From contig CM055102.1 in assembly GCA_029204225.1 (NCBI GenBank), positions 2,676,718 to 2,740,717 on the forward strand: a stretch of DNA of 64,000 bases, written 5' to 3'. Under the pieces are notes generated by a model. It was not told the origin of the DNA. It saw nothing but the letters and a program-made list of their open reading frames with translations, and ran no database searches. Below, in pieces: positions 34,862 through 44,723 of this stretch. Position 1 is the first letter of the stretch. Each line of letters begins with the position of its first letter. The DNA comes from Diphasiastrum complanatum (taxonomy: Eukaryota > Streptophyta > Lycopodiopsida > Lycopodiales > Lycopodiaceae). A program made the translations under genes and the position numbers.

Positions 34862-36525
34862 TCATGTCTGCTTCTCAACAAGTGATTTGAACTGAGTAAA
34901 GAACTTAAAAGCTTGACTCTTATACTTAAGCAAGTATATCCATACCTTCCTGGCAAATATCATGAAGTAGGATGCTCCCCCTATAGACTCAGTCTGCATG
35001 GGGCCGCATAAGTCTGTATGAACAAGCTCCAAGATTTCCTTGGCTCTATATGCTCCATCCTTGGGAAACTGCATACGATGATGCTTGCCCATAACACATC
35101 CTTCACAAATTTTTCCTGAAGATACAATATTAGGTAATCCTATTACCATATTATTGTCTTTTAGAACTTGTAAGCTTTTATAGTTCAAATGTCCAAACCT
35201 TTCATGCCATATCCTGCTCTCCATACTATCAGAAGCTGCACAAACCTGATGATCCAATGTAGTTGCATCAAGTTTGTAAAGTTGACCTTCCAATAATCCT
35301 TTGACCACAACTTTGTAACCTTTGTTTTTGTCTTTGATGAGACACTTCTGATCGTCAAACTCAACTTTCATATTCTGTTTAGCTATGGCAGAAACTGAAA
35401 GTAAATTCTTTTTTAAGCCTGGAACATAGAGAACATTCTTAATTTCTCCTATATTCTCTGAAGGTAAATGTACTCTCACTGTACCTCTACCTTTGATATC
35501 GTAAGAAGAATTGTCTCCAAGTTTGACATGTGAATTTACACCAGTGTCATCAAACTGTGTGAACCACTCACGATGTGATGTCATATGTTGCGTTGCTCCA
35601 GAATCAATATACCAACAATCTTCAGAGATCTCTGATGTTGAAGCTGAGAGTAACTCATAGCATCCCACAACTTCACTTTTGTCTTCGTCTTCAATAAAGT
35701 TGCCTGACTGCTTCTTCTTGTCCTGAATAGCCTTCTTTTTCCTGCACTCAAACGCAAAATGACCATACTTGCCACAAAAATCACAATTGCCATTTCTCTT
35801 TGGATTAGATTTGGAGCTGTCTCCTTTTTCTGTATTGTCCTTCCCTTCCTGCTTCTGATCCTTTTTGCCTCCTTTCTTCTTGCCCTTCTTACCTTGATTC
35901 TTGGAAAAGAATCCCAGTTCCTTGAAATCTTCTCTAGACATCAGGTTTTGTCTTCGTAATTCCTCTTGAAGTAGCAAACCATTGAGCTCATCAAATGTCG
36001 GCGATCTCTCCCTCAAACTTAGTGTCATAACAAAGTTCTAATATTGTAATGGTAAGCTATTCAAAACAATTTGTACTAGAGTATTATCAAGAACAATTTC
36101 CCCTATAGAAGACAACTGATCTCTTAGATCCTTCACCCTGGTAATAAAATCCGTAATGGATTTTTCTGATTCCATTTCCAAGGTATGAAGCTTATTGTTC
36201 AAGAACAACGCTTGAGACTTACTTACCGTTTCATATGTGTTCTTAAGGATATCCCATGCATCCTTAGGCCCAATTGCATTCCTGATCAGCGGAATCACCT
36301 TATCCTTCACAGATAAGTTGATGATATGATGCGCACGTTGCACCCGTTTCTCAATGCCCTTCTATCTTGATCATTGAGACCGTGAGCCATCACCTCTTGT
36401 CCTATGACAATTTCCCAATAATCTTTGTCCTGAAGGATATTCTGAAGTTTGAACTTCCACAAGCTGTAGTTAGATCCATCTAACTTGCTTGACTCCGGAA
36501 GAACGGATTCATTCAGACTCCCCAT
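34862..36525 (-). pseudogene. copia gag, protease and integrase N-terminus
   Basis: Starts MGSLNESVLPESSKLDGSNY. A frameshift near 36330 leads to the UBN2 region (NNKLHTLEMESEKSITDF). An in-frame TAG at about 36038-36040 replaces one codon, then a 388-codon frame runs on. It contains a Lys-rich linker, the zinc knuckle CDFCGKYGHFAFEC (about 35785-35744), an intact protease motif WYIDSGATQHM (about 35615), and the integrase zinc region WHERFGHLNYKSL...CEGCVMGKHH. It ends at a TGA at 34862 and the same frame continues beyond, so few changes separate it from an intact gene. Confidence 0.9.
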
Positions 36526-37025
36526 TTTTGTCGTTCAAAAATGACTAGCTTTCCACTAAGAATGCAGTAATTTTTGACGGGTTGCACCGGATCAGATTTG
36601 TCCTGTTTGCTGCTGCTCAGATCAGACCTGTCTGATCTCTTCTGCTCAGATGCTGCCTTCACCAATTGCTGCCGCCCTCATAAGCTGCCTGCACCAGCTG
36701 TATCCTGCAAATATATGACCTGCAACAGATCTGCCTCCCTCAGGAGAACCTGCCCAGGTACTGCTGCCCTCAAGAAAAGCCTGCTCAGGTTCTACCGCCC
36801 TCAGGAAAAGCCTTCAGATAAACTTGCACCAGTTGTGACCTGTCTGAAACCTCTGCTATGGATGTTGTCTCCCTCAGATATGCCTGTCCAGAAGCTATCT
36901 GCGTCAGATGTGACCTCCACCAAATACAACCTTTACCAAATAGCACCTCCACTAGATGCGACCTCCACCAGTAAAACCTGCAGTGCTGATCTTCTCCTTC
37001 CGTAGATCCCGATCTTAACGAGATG

Positions 37026-37037
37026 GCTCTGATACCA
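37026..37037 (-). other. primer binding site, initiator-Met tRNA
   Basis: Minus strand TGGTATCAGAGC directly adjacent to the LTR end. Confidence 0.92.
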
Positions 37038-37436
37038 TGTTAGAATCGAAGAGATTCTTTAATCGGAGCAGACTAATCTTATTAGTACTCACACAAAACA
37101 TCAACCACAAGCTGAAGAAGTGAGACTGCAAGAAGCTATGCTTCATAAGCTGGAAACTGAGATGACCATGGAGGTGGGCGCCCATCTACTCTTATAGAGG
37201 CTGTCCACAATGAAAAGCAAAAGCTATTCTACTACAATAGCCATTGAAATGCTAATTATGAAGTCTTAACAATAGAAATCTATGCTAACTTGGTTAAAAC
37301 AGATTTCTATACTATTCTAGCAAAATTGGTACTAACTTAGGTACCTATACTAAAAATAGATAGTACCTATACTAAAAATAGAAATAGGCCTTCTAGCACA
37401 CAGGCTGGCCTCTACAATTAACCATTAATTCTAACA
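37038..37436 (-). repeat. copia 5' LTR (399 bp)
   Basis: Minus strand TGTTAGAATTAATGG...GATTCTAACA, with the inverted termini TGTTAGAA/TTCTAACA. Differs from 38280-38673 by a handful of transitions, suggesting a fairly young insertion. Confidence 0.92.
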
Positions 37437-38279
37437 ATAGCTACTTCAAATACGATCCAACAACTCGAAAACAAAGTGGAGCAGCACCATACAGCTGTCC
37501 AATCTTGGGCAGAGGTTCTCAAAGGTCCAAGTAAAGCGGATGCTCCAGTTTCCTTCATCTCTACTACACTTACGGAGAGTCGGTTGCGAGAGCAAAAGGC
37601 TCTTTATGTTCGTGTTAGAGGCGTCCCGGATTCCCAGGATGCTCTTAAGGAAGGCAAGGAGTTTTTGGAAATTAATCTGCAGCACCATGATAATGGTTTG
37701 GACTCCGCTTGGCATACCAAGAAAGATGCTAGCACTCTTGTCCTACGCTTCACTTCGTTGGAGTCCAGGCGTGAGGCACTACGTCAGAGACATAAGCTAA
37801 AAGATACCAAGATCTTCCTGGATGAAGATCTCACATTTGTCCAAGTTGTGGAAAGAAAAAAGGCCCTGCAGAATGCAAAGGATACAGGGAGACGCTTAAT
37901 ATATAGAGATGACACTATCCGTTGTGTTGACGCTAAACCTTTAGTTGAGACTAAATTGTCATAATGATATCTGAGATTGATTAGAGTTGAAGTTACAGTT
38001 AGAGAATTGCAAAGATGTCAAGTTGAATCTATAAATGGTCTACGTACCATACAATCGTTTACTGTTGTTGATTGATGGCATCGATCCGTCTCGTTTATAT
38101 TTCTTTTGATGTATTGTTCTCTTATATGCCTTATGGCATGGAAAAGACGTTAATAAAGCCTTCTTCTTCTTCTTCTTCTTCTCCTCATCCTCCTCCTTCC
38201 TCTTCTCCTCCTCCTTCTCCTTCTTCTTCTTCTTCTTCTTCCTCCTCCTTCCTCTGCTGCTTCTCCTCCTTCTTCCTCC
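37437..38279 (+). mobile_element. LINE 3' portion: ORF1 plus 3' UTR with (TTC)n tail, no ORF2
   Basis: Contains the C-terminal part of an ORF1 protein, then only about 200 bp of 3' UTR, then the family end (hairpin ATGCC-TTAT-GGCAT at about 38130, AATAAAGCC) and a (TTC/TCC)n tail (38161-38279). ORF2 is absent altogether. With 38674-39240 (opposite orientation) it once formed one ORF1-only LINE into which the 32444-37436 copia inserted. Confidence 0.8.
37476..37964 (+). pseudogene. LINE ORF1 protein (RNA-binding), C-terminal part
   Basis: ORF1 proteins are trimeric RNA-binding chaperones of LINE particles. This part has a coiled-coil start (TIQQLENKVEQHHTAVQSWA from 37453) and a linker. An RRM-like section follows with LYVRVRGVPDS and STLVLRFTSLESRREALRQR. 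The L1-ORF1-like C-terminal section reads KIFLDEDLTFVQVVERKKAL then GRRLIYRDDTIRC. The frame is open upstream to 37437, where a copia had inserted. Resemblance is by pattern only. Confidence 0.7.
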
Positions 38280-38673
38280 TTAATGGTTAATTGTAGAGGC
38301 CAGCCTGTGTGCTAGAAGGCCTATTTCTATTTTTAGTATAGGTACTATCTATTTTTAGTATAGGTACCTAAGTTAGTACCAATTTTGCTAGAATAGTATA
38401 GAAATCTGTTTTAACCAAGTTAGTATAGATTTCTATTGTTAAGACTTCATAATTAGCATTTCAATGGCTATTGTAGTAGAATAGCTTTTGCTTTTCATTG
38501 TGGACAGCCTCTATAAGAGTAGATGGGTGCCCACCTCCATGGTTATCTCAGTTTCCAGCTTATGAAGCATAGCTTCTTGCAGTCTCACTTCTTCTTCAGC
38601 TTGTGGTTGATGTTTTGTGTGAGTACTAATAAGATTGGTCTACTCCGATTAGAGAATCTCTTCGATTCTAACA
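38280..38673 (+). repeat. copia LTR lacking its first ~8 bp (displaced 3' LTR)
   Basis: Plus strand TTAATGGTTAATTG...GATTCTAACA, near-identical to the 37038-37436 LTR but inverted. It starts immediately after the LINE (TCC)n tail. The flank after it (GCTAC) matches 4 of 5 bases of the flank of the other LTR (GCTAT when read in element sense), fitting a 5-bp target duplication. Confidence 0.9.
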
Positions 38674-39240
38674 GCTACTTGGGAGGATGCTGCACATTTG
38701 ATGGTCATACTTTCTCGTCTGAGTGCTTCAACTGATGCATCTGTCCGTTGAAGGTGTGATTGCACGGATAAAATCATTTCTCGATGGGAGTCCATCTCTT
38801 TTCGTTGGTTGGCAAGAAGCTAGAATAGTCTTACACATCTGCACTTAGTGCAAAGACTATTGAAGAGAGTGATGGAGGAATCGAATCGTGATTGTAATTG
38901 GGGGTTAAAGGGAGAGCAATATTGGGTTCATTAAGATCCAAAATGGGGTTTGAAGGGGAGAGAGGTATGTCTGCAGGCATCCAGCAGCGATACTGCTCAG
39001 CTGTCTGTGTGCAAAAGGTGCGTGGGGAGGGAGCCGAAGGCCCCCCCTTGGTGTTACCTTTCTTGGCCATTTAAACATATGCAACTTGTGGAAAGCTGAG
39101 CGTGGAGGCAGAAGGATCAGGGTGCAAGAAAGGGCGCCATAGCTGGATTCAGGGCACCATCGCGAGCTGAAGCTAGGCCGCAGGCTGGCGCACCAACACC
39201 ATCGAGGCCATGGGCTAGGTCGCCATCACCATCACAAGAG
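38674..39240 (-). pseudogene. LINE 5' UTR and ORF1 N-terminus
   Basis: The minus strand starts at the ATG at 39070: MAKKGNTKGGPSAPSPRTFC, ending FALSADV and a stop at 38831. After a frameshift the coiled-coil part reads ANQRKEMDSHREMILSVQSH and ends ASSQV at the copia insertion point. Joined at the target duplication, this runs in frame into ATSNTIQQLENK at 37439 onward. The 5' flank (about 39240-39285) is again GAAA/GA-rich, with a gaaagctttaa like another LINE end. Confidence 0.7.
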
Positions 39241-39285
39241 AGAAAGAAAGAAAGAAGAAAGCTTTAACAAGAGAGAGAGAGATTG

Positions 39286-40095
39286 TTAGATGCACACACA
39301 CACCCCATAGGATTGATAGAGCAAATAACAATATTTCAGATTCAAGTCATAGATATGAAAAACTTGCAATGGATTGAAGGAGGTGCGGCGCCAGTTCTCA
39401 TGTAATTGTCTAGTTTCCTTAGCAAAAGCGAAAAGCATAAAGCAAAATGCTTGATCTAAATGTAGTTCCTATACTTGGTAATTTTATCATATCCAAGCAT
39501 CAAACAATTTGTTGCCTTTGAATCCAACTTGCTTCTTATGTCCTTAGGTATATGAGCATATGCTTTTTCCCACTCTCAAACACTCTCAAATGACTCACAC
39601 TAGGTTTCTTACCTATATAAGCTTCTTCTGGAGTTCGATTCTCTACCACTTTAGTAGGACTTCTATTCAGAAGATAAGTTATTGTTTTAACTGCTTCACC
39701 CCAAAATGAATTTGGAAGATTTTCACTCTTAAGCATGCTCCTAGCAGTTTCTACAATAGAATGGTTCTTTCTTTCTACACCTCCATTTTGTTAAGGGGTT
39801 TCTGTACTTGCAAATTGTCTCTTTATACCATTGTCCTTGCAAACCATTTGAAATTTTGTAGAAATGATACTCTCCCCCTTTATTCTCAGAGTATATCAGA
39901 GCATATCAAAGTAATTCAAGATAGGAGCAAACTAATCTTATTAGTACTCACATATGCAGGATCGATAGAGCAAATAACAATATCTTAGATTCAAGTCATA
40001 GATCAGAAAAAATTGCTACAATGGATTGAAGGAGGTGGGATGCCAATCCTGCTTATATAATTCTTAAGTAGCCTAAACAAAAGCGAAAAGACCGT
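39286..40095 (-). mobile_element. copia remnant with flanking direct repeats
   Basis: An integrase piece (MLKSENLPNSFWGEAVKTIT, LLNRSPTKVVENRTPEEAY; 39736-39536) lies between two roughly 140-bp direct repeats. They start gattgatagagcaaataac (39311) and gatcgatagagcaaataac (39960) and are probably LTR remnants. A stretch near 39925 (aactaatcttattagtactcac) matches the LTR of the 32-37 kb copia, so the families are related. RT and gag are missing. Confidence 0.8.
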
Positions 40096-40931
40096 GGGTG
40101 GTGGTATATTAGGATTTAGTAATAATGGTGAGAAGTGGTTAAAGCTTGCCATCAAGTAGAGCTTACACTTAGAAAGGCAAAGTAGTTATGTTCCTTTTGC
40201 TCCACATTCATATCCTCTATGGCCATCGGTAACAAGAGCATTCATCGAAGATCATATCGCGAATTGTGAAAGATCTGGATTAAAACACTATAGATTTATT
40301 TATAAACAGCTTGAGTTGTTGCCCTCAAACAGAAATTGACATGTCTCTGTCACGCTACTTTTGTGTGACAATCAAAGGAGAAGTCTCTCCCTTACGTGAG
40401 AGTCAACTTCATTGTTTAGTAGGTTAGGTAAACGTAATTTTTTAACTGAAATACCTGCAAATTCCGTATTCAACGTAGACTACTGTACATTAAGTGGCCG
40501 AGTTGTTAATCAATAACTTATGGTTGGCATGTTGGCTCAGAAACAAAAGATTATCAATAATGCTCACCCAAAGAGAGGAGACATTACATTTTCTCTCTAT
40601 TGCACATTGAAAGTGGTGCTCAATCTACTTCGGCCATTCACTTTGATCTATGCAATATATTTCATTAAGACTGATGATGTAGCTTAGTTATTTGTTCAAT
40701 GTTTGGCTCAAATTACGCAACAATTGCATGATGCGATGGTATCAATGTAACCAAAATTCCACCAACTTATTATATGATTTCGGTTTATCTATATAGATAA
40801 ACTTTTATGCTAATCAATCTTTTAAAAAAGTTTCTAACCATTAGTGTTTGTTCCTTTGGCAATCCAAGTCCCAGATTGCTGATGATCCAAAAAGTGCGTT
40901 TCGGATCGTTCATGATCCGTTGCAACATTGA
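40096..40931. other. no gene seen
   Basis: AT-rich DNA without coding character; possibly more LTR sequence of the preceding remnant. Confidence 0.45.

Positions 40932-41010
<79 letters not shown>
40932..41010. repeat. compound microsatellite (CT)n(AT)n
   Basis: About 12 CT units (40932-40956), then about 27 AT units ending atatatag. It is the left flank and target of the hAT-like element; the AT tract resumes at 44687-44717. Confidence 0.95.
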
Positions 41011-41344
41011 CATAGGTCCCGCGGTACTGGGTACCGCGGATCCCGGTACCGCGGTACCACAATATAATATATTATTTAATATTTAATATTTTTAAATTTT
41101 TTTTTTAACCTAACCTACCCGCCCCCCTCGCATTTCATCTCAAATTTTTTTGCGCCCTCCTCCGCCCTGCCATCGCTGTTGTTTTTGCCTACTGGCCTTC
41201 TGATTCCTTGCGTTGCCCTTCGCCCGCGCAACGCCTTGCCTTGCATCTGACTTGCTTTGCCCTGCCTTCGCCCATTTTCAGCGTCTCTCCAACAGTGAAC
41301 CCGGCTATTTTTTTTCCAGCAATCCATCCCTCATTTCATCTGCA

Positions 41345-41713
41345 ATGGTGCAATCCAACCTTTCGGGTCTGTGGGACGAGGTAGACATTGTCAGGCGGGT
41401 GGCCGACAAGGCCAACAAGACCGGTCAGAAGATCGTGCGCTGCCGATACCGTCTCGTCGAGTTTGTTGCATCCCTCACGCCTTAAAGGCCATTTGCTCGG
41501 TGCACGCGCCAAAAATGTTGCCACCTTGAATGCTGCCCCTTGTGGCAGCATGACCGTCCCCGACAAGCAGCGACTACTGGACACCTACGGGCCGCGGCTC
41601 GTGGCAGGGGAGAACACCATTCGGGAGGGCATTCTCCGATTTTGCACCGCTCCTTACGTGGCTGACCCAGAGTTGCTGCCTGCCTGCTTGGCTGGCACGC
41701 ACGAGGAGAGGGA
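41345..41713 (+). pseudogene. BED zinc-finger-like N-terminus of hAT transposase
   Basis: Starts at the ATG at 41345: MVQSNLSGLWDEVDIVRRVA, then GQKIVRCRYRLVEF, a BED pattern whose second Cys is Arg. The frame then stops. The neighbouring frame carries the expected continuation SRLKGHLLGARAKNVA and then GENTIREGILRF, so one frameshift divides it. Confidence 0.55.
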
Positions 41714-43087
41714 GTGCATCCTCCTCCAGTCCCTTTTGCCCCTCATCCCCCTCAGACAGTTCTGCCTCACGCACCCCCATCTGCTCAGATTCCGGTGGAT
41801 CCCGTCCCATCGCGTCCGCCAGTTGCCACTGCGGTTCCACCACCACCCACTGTTGCTCGCACTCCCCTAGTCTACGACTTTCTCATGGACTCTCCGCCAC
41901 CCGAGCAGGCCCAGGATGCTACTGCTGGGGATTTCGAGGATGTGGAAGAGATCCCTTCTTCCTTCCCTTCCCATCCGGATGACCTCCTCAGCCAGCAGTT
42001 TTCGTACCCCATGCCAGATGTTGCCCCTCCACCAGTGCACCCCACATACCCCACACATGCTGCTGCACCCATCCCTGCCAGTGCATCCCACTCTCCCCAT
42101 TCCACGTCCACAGCCGATGCATCCACCAGTGCCCAGCCTGTCGCGTCATCGTCCATTCCCTTGATGGTTGGTGCACCGTGCTGGCGGTCCACCACCCGTC
42201 ACCCACCAGGGAGAGCCCTTGTGCAGCAGACCATTCGCGGCGCGCATCAGCCGCACATGGACAGAGAGGCCACACAGGCCGTGGCCAGTCTGATTTACGA
42301 GCTGAACCTGCCCTTTGCCATCATCGACTCTGAGCCCTTCAGAAGGGCCTTCCGCCTTGCACAGTCTGTCAGCCCTAGCTGGAGAGTCCCAAGTTCAAAG
42401 GTTGTCCGCACACACATGCTGAGGGATAGGGTTGAGTCCTTGTCTAGAGAGATGGAGCCTCTGCGTCGGCACTGGGCCACTTACGGTTGCAGCATCATGT
42501 CTTTGGCAGCACCCAGGATGTACCAGTACCGGCCACCGCAGCGCCCCTTTCAGTACATATCGCCGTTGTACTTGCCTCCTTCACAGCCAGTCCCTCCACC
42601 AGCAGCAGCCCCACGGGCACACACTCGAGGAGCTCATCATCCTCGCTCAGCTGCACAGGGAGTTCCCTCTTTTGCTTCCCTATCCCAGCCGGCCTCAGCT
42701 TGGGCCCAGCCTAGCCAGCCAGGTGATTTGCATGGGGGTGACGAGGCATTGACAGCTCCTCTTGTCCGCAAGAGACCAGGAAGGCCCAAGGGTGCACCGA
42801 ACAAGAAAGGCAAGGCACAGAAACTGCCAGGGAGGAGAGGACGACCATGTAGGGCTCCAGGTACAGCTAGAGGTGCAGCATTACAGCGAGCTGGAGCAGG
42901 TGTTGCTGGTTTGGCTTGCTTGGGGGCTGATGCGGAGGCAGATTGGGATGATGTTAGTGACGAGTCCTCCTCTTCTGATACACAACCCATGCCAGCTCCA
43001 GACAGGCACAGATATCGGCTGCGAGAGTCAGCTCGGGGCCCTGAGTTGTCTCCAAAGCATTCGTCTAAGTCAGAGCCAGAGCATTGA
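41714..43087 (+). CDS. hAT-derived DUF659-like protein with AT-hooks, 457 aa
   Basis: A long open frame in GC-rich DNA. Residues 1-160 are Pro/Ala/Ser-rich. About 180-275 match the hAT DUF659 region: DREATQAVASLIYELNLPFA, FRRAFRLA, a VPSSKVVRTHML block and RRHWATYGCSIMS. In hAT transposases GCS is followed by the DGWTD catalytic block; here the sequence switches to a Pro/Gln-rich linker. Next come two AT-hook-like motifs (RKRPGRPKG and GRRGRPCR, about 350-375), an acidic stretch (DADWDDVSDESSSSD) and HRYRLRESARG. It may bind DNA but cannot cut it. It may begin further upstream in the BED region. Confidence is high for the ORF, moderate for ancestry. Confidence 0.65.
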   Translation: MHPPPVPFAPHPPQTVLPHAPPSAQIPVDPVPSRPPVATAVPPPPTVARTPLVYDFLMDSPPPEQAQDATAGDFEDVEEIPSSFPSHPDDLLSQQFSYPMPDVAPPPVHPTYPTHAAAPIPASASHSPHSTSTADASTSAQPVASSSIPLMVGAPCWRSTTRHPPGRALVQQTIRGAHQPHMDREATQAVASLIYELNLPFAIIDSEPFRRAFRLAQSVSPSWRVPSSKVVRTHMLRDRVESLSREMEPLRRHWATYGCSIMSLAAPRMYQYRPPQRPFQYISPLYLPPSQPVPPPAAAPRAHTRGAHHPRSAAQGVPSFASLSQPASAWAQPSQPGDLHGGDEALTAPLVRKRPGRPKGAPNKKGKAQKLPGRRGRPCRAPGTARGAALQRAGAGVAGLACLGADAEADWDDVSDESSSSDTQPMPAPDRHRYRLRESARGPELSPKHSSKSEPEH

Positions 43088-43586
43088 TTGTGGCTCTGTT
43101 GTTTTATTTTTAGCAGTTTCACATCATGTTCCATGTTTGGCGACTAGATGGTCGAACACTGTATTCAAACCATTTTACATATTATATTCAGTGTTGGACA
43201 TATTCTATTCACTGCACAATCTGTATTTGTCAACTTGTTATTGTGATGTTCTACTTGCAGTTGTACTTCAAATGGTGTGTGCGTGTTTTCAATTAGTTTT
43301 CACTACAGAGATTGAGAGCATATGCAGAACACAGAAATACAACCCCCCTGATAGCATTTCATAAACACATACATCAGATTGCAATACACAAGGCACGCAT
43401 TGCACAAAAAACACACCGTACATTAATTCATCAGATGTATCAAAATAACAATACGTATTCCCGCCACATACGGCTGGGGCTGTTTTTTACACTATGCTAG
43501 ACACTAAATGCCGCCTCATCTACTGATGAACATTACATAACAACAGTCAGCCACATACGGCTAGACCCCATCTATGCTAAACATTC

Positions 43587-43952
43587 CTATGGATCCTCCA
43601 CTGACTCCTCGCCCTCGTCAGGAGCATTGTTATGTCGCTCTCGCTCTGCCTCTCGGTTACCCCGAGCTGCCTCCTGGCCAGCCCGACGTTTGGCCGCCCT
43701 TTCCCTGACCATGATGAGCTGCCGTCGTGTGAAGTTCATTCCGATCTTCTCATCCAAATCCAGCTCAACAGCGGGAGCAGGGGCCACAGCGGGGGCGGGG
43801 ATCTGCAGCTCTGGGTGTCTCTCCCAAGTTTGTCGCAGCATCTCTGCAATGTCTGCCTCTTGCTTCCGATGCCTTTCGTTGTGCCTTCGGACATCTTCCT
43901 TGAGCTTCCTCCTGGCTTCGCCCTCAGGCCTTGGTGGTATGCGCTCTGCCAT
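43587..43952 (-). CDS. hypothetical charged protein, 121 aa, convergent in the hAT-like element
   Basis: Not recognised. Starts MAERIPPRPEGEARRKLKED and is very rich in Arg and Glu, with an Ala/Pro hinge (IPAPAVAPAPAVE) between two predicted helical halves. The second half contains NFTRRQLIMVRERAAKRRA and ends DEGEESVEDP. The composition suggests coiled-coil or nucleic-acid binding. It is antisense to, and 500 bp beyond, the transposase frame, inside the terminal repeats, so it travels with the element. Low-complexity composition makes a chance ORF possible. Confidence 0.45.
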   Translation of the reverse strand: MAERIPPRPEGEARRKLKEDVRRHNERHRKQEADIAEMLRQTWERHPELQIPAPAVAPAPAVELDLDEKIGMNFTRRQLIMVRERAAKRRAGQEAARGNREAERERHNNAPDEGEESVEDP

Positions 43953-44074
43953 CTCACAACACCTTGTTTCTCGAACTGGCTCTCACATTGCCTCTCACAA
44001 TAACTCTCACAATGCCTCTCACAATACTCTCACAATGCCTCTCACAGCCTCTCACAGCCTCACGAGTGCCTATT

Positions 44075-44455
44075 TAACCCCACAGCCTATTCCCCCATGT
44101 GCAGTTGTTGATGATCCCTCCATGTGCCCTTGTACCTGTCCCCATTAATTGTGATGTGCCAATGTACCTGCTCCATGTACCTGTATCACATGCTGCACTC
44201 TGATTGGGTCCGTGGTCTGCTCCCCACAGTGCCCATGTGACGGTGTACCTGTCCGGATTTGTCCCATGTGCCTCTGTACCTGCCCCCATGTGATGCTCCC
44301 CCCTGTGTTGGTCTCCCATTGGACCCATGGTCTGCTCACCCACAGTGCCCATGTGCTTCTGTACTTGCCCCCATGTGATGCTACCCCCCTGTGTTGGTCT
44401 CCCATTGGCCCCTCAGTCTGCTCACCCGCAGTGCCCATGTGCCACTGCACCAGTC
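44075..44455. repeat. subterminal minisatellite of the hAT-like element
   Basis: Units of about 85-115 bp share gtctgctc-ccacagtgcccatgtg, tacctgcccccatgtgatgc and ctgtgttggtctcccattgg; three to four copies. A shorter tctcacaatgcc repeat precedes it at 43980-44060. Confidence 0.85.
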
Positions 44456-44586
44456 CCTTGCATCGTGTACTGTACCCTCTTTTTTAACACCCAAAATCCC
44501 TTTTCTTAAACTTTTTTTTGTCCTTTTTTGGTAGTTAATATGCAAAAAAAAATTATTAAAAAAATTTAAAAAAAATATTAAAAATG

Positions 44587-44684
44587 GTACCGCCCTGGTA
44601 CCGCGGGTCTGAGGGTGGTACCGTACCGGCGGTACCACTGATATGGTACCGGTGGTACCATACCAGCGGTACCACGGGGTACTA

Positions 44685-44686
<2 letters not shown>
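44587..44686 (-). repeat. right terminal inverted repeat of the hAT-like element
   Basis: Contains several GGTACC or GGTACCG units in both directions and ends ...GGGGTACTATG, matching in inverse the left end CATAGGTCCCGCGGTAC. Confidence 0.8.

Positions 44687-44723
<37 letters not shown>

Larger units (their letters stand above)
32444..37436 (-). mobile_element. Ty1/copia element, near full length, 3' LTR cut after 7 bp
   Basis: Read on the minus strand: 5' LTR (37436-37038), primer site (37037-37026), leader, gag, pol, polypurine tract (32460-32451) and only TGTTAGA of the 3' LTR before GA-rich LINE sequence begins. The remainder of a near-identical LTR sits at 38280-38673 in opposite orientation and begins with the base expected about one nucleotide later. 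The element was evidently complete and was split by an inversion. Coding is interrupted by several point stops and frameshifts. Confidence 0.92.
41011..44686 (+). mobile_element. hAT-like DNA transposon (3.7 kb) with GGTACC-rich terminal repeats
   Basis: Both ends begin CATAG reading inward (41011; 44686 on the opposite strand). They continue as imperfect inverted repeats built of GGTACCGCGG-like units (41011-41057 and 44587-44686), followed by A/T-rich subterminal repeats. It sits in an AT microsatellite; the 8 bases outside each end are atatatag and atatatat, compatible with an 8-bp duplication. Inside are a BED-like segment, a DUF659-type transposase fragment fused to AT-hooks, a convergent 121-codon ORF and a minisatellite. 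The catalytic RNase-H fold and dimerisation domain are absent, so it is probably non-autonomous. Confidence 0.75.

Noticed and set aside
42637-43134. 165-codon minus ORF opposite the hAT-like protein
   Set aside because: GC-rich antisense frame over the Pro-rich and AT-hook coding region; no independent evidence.
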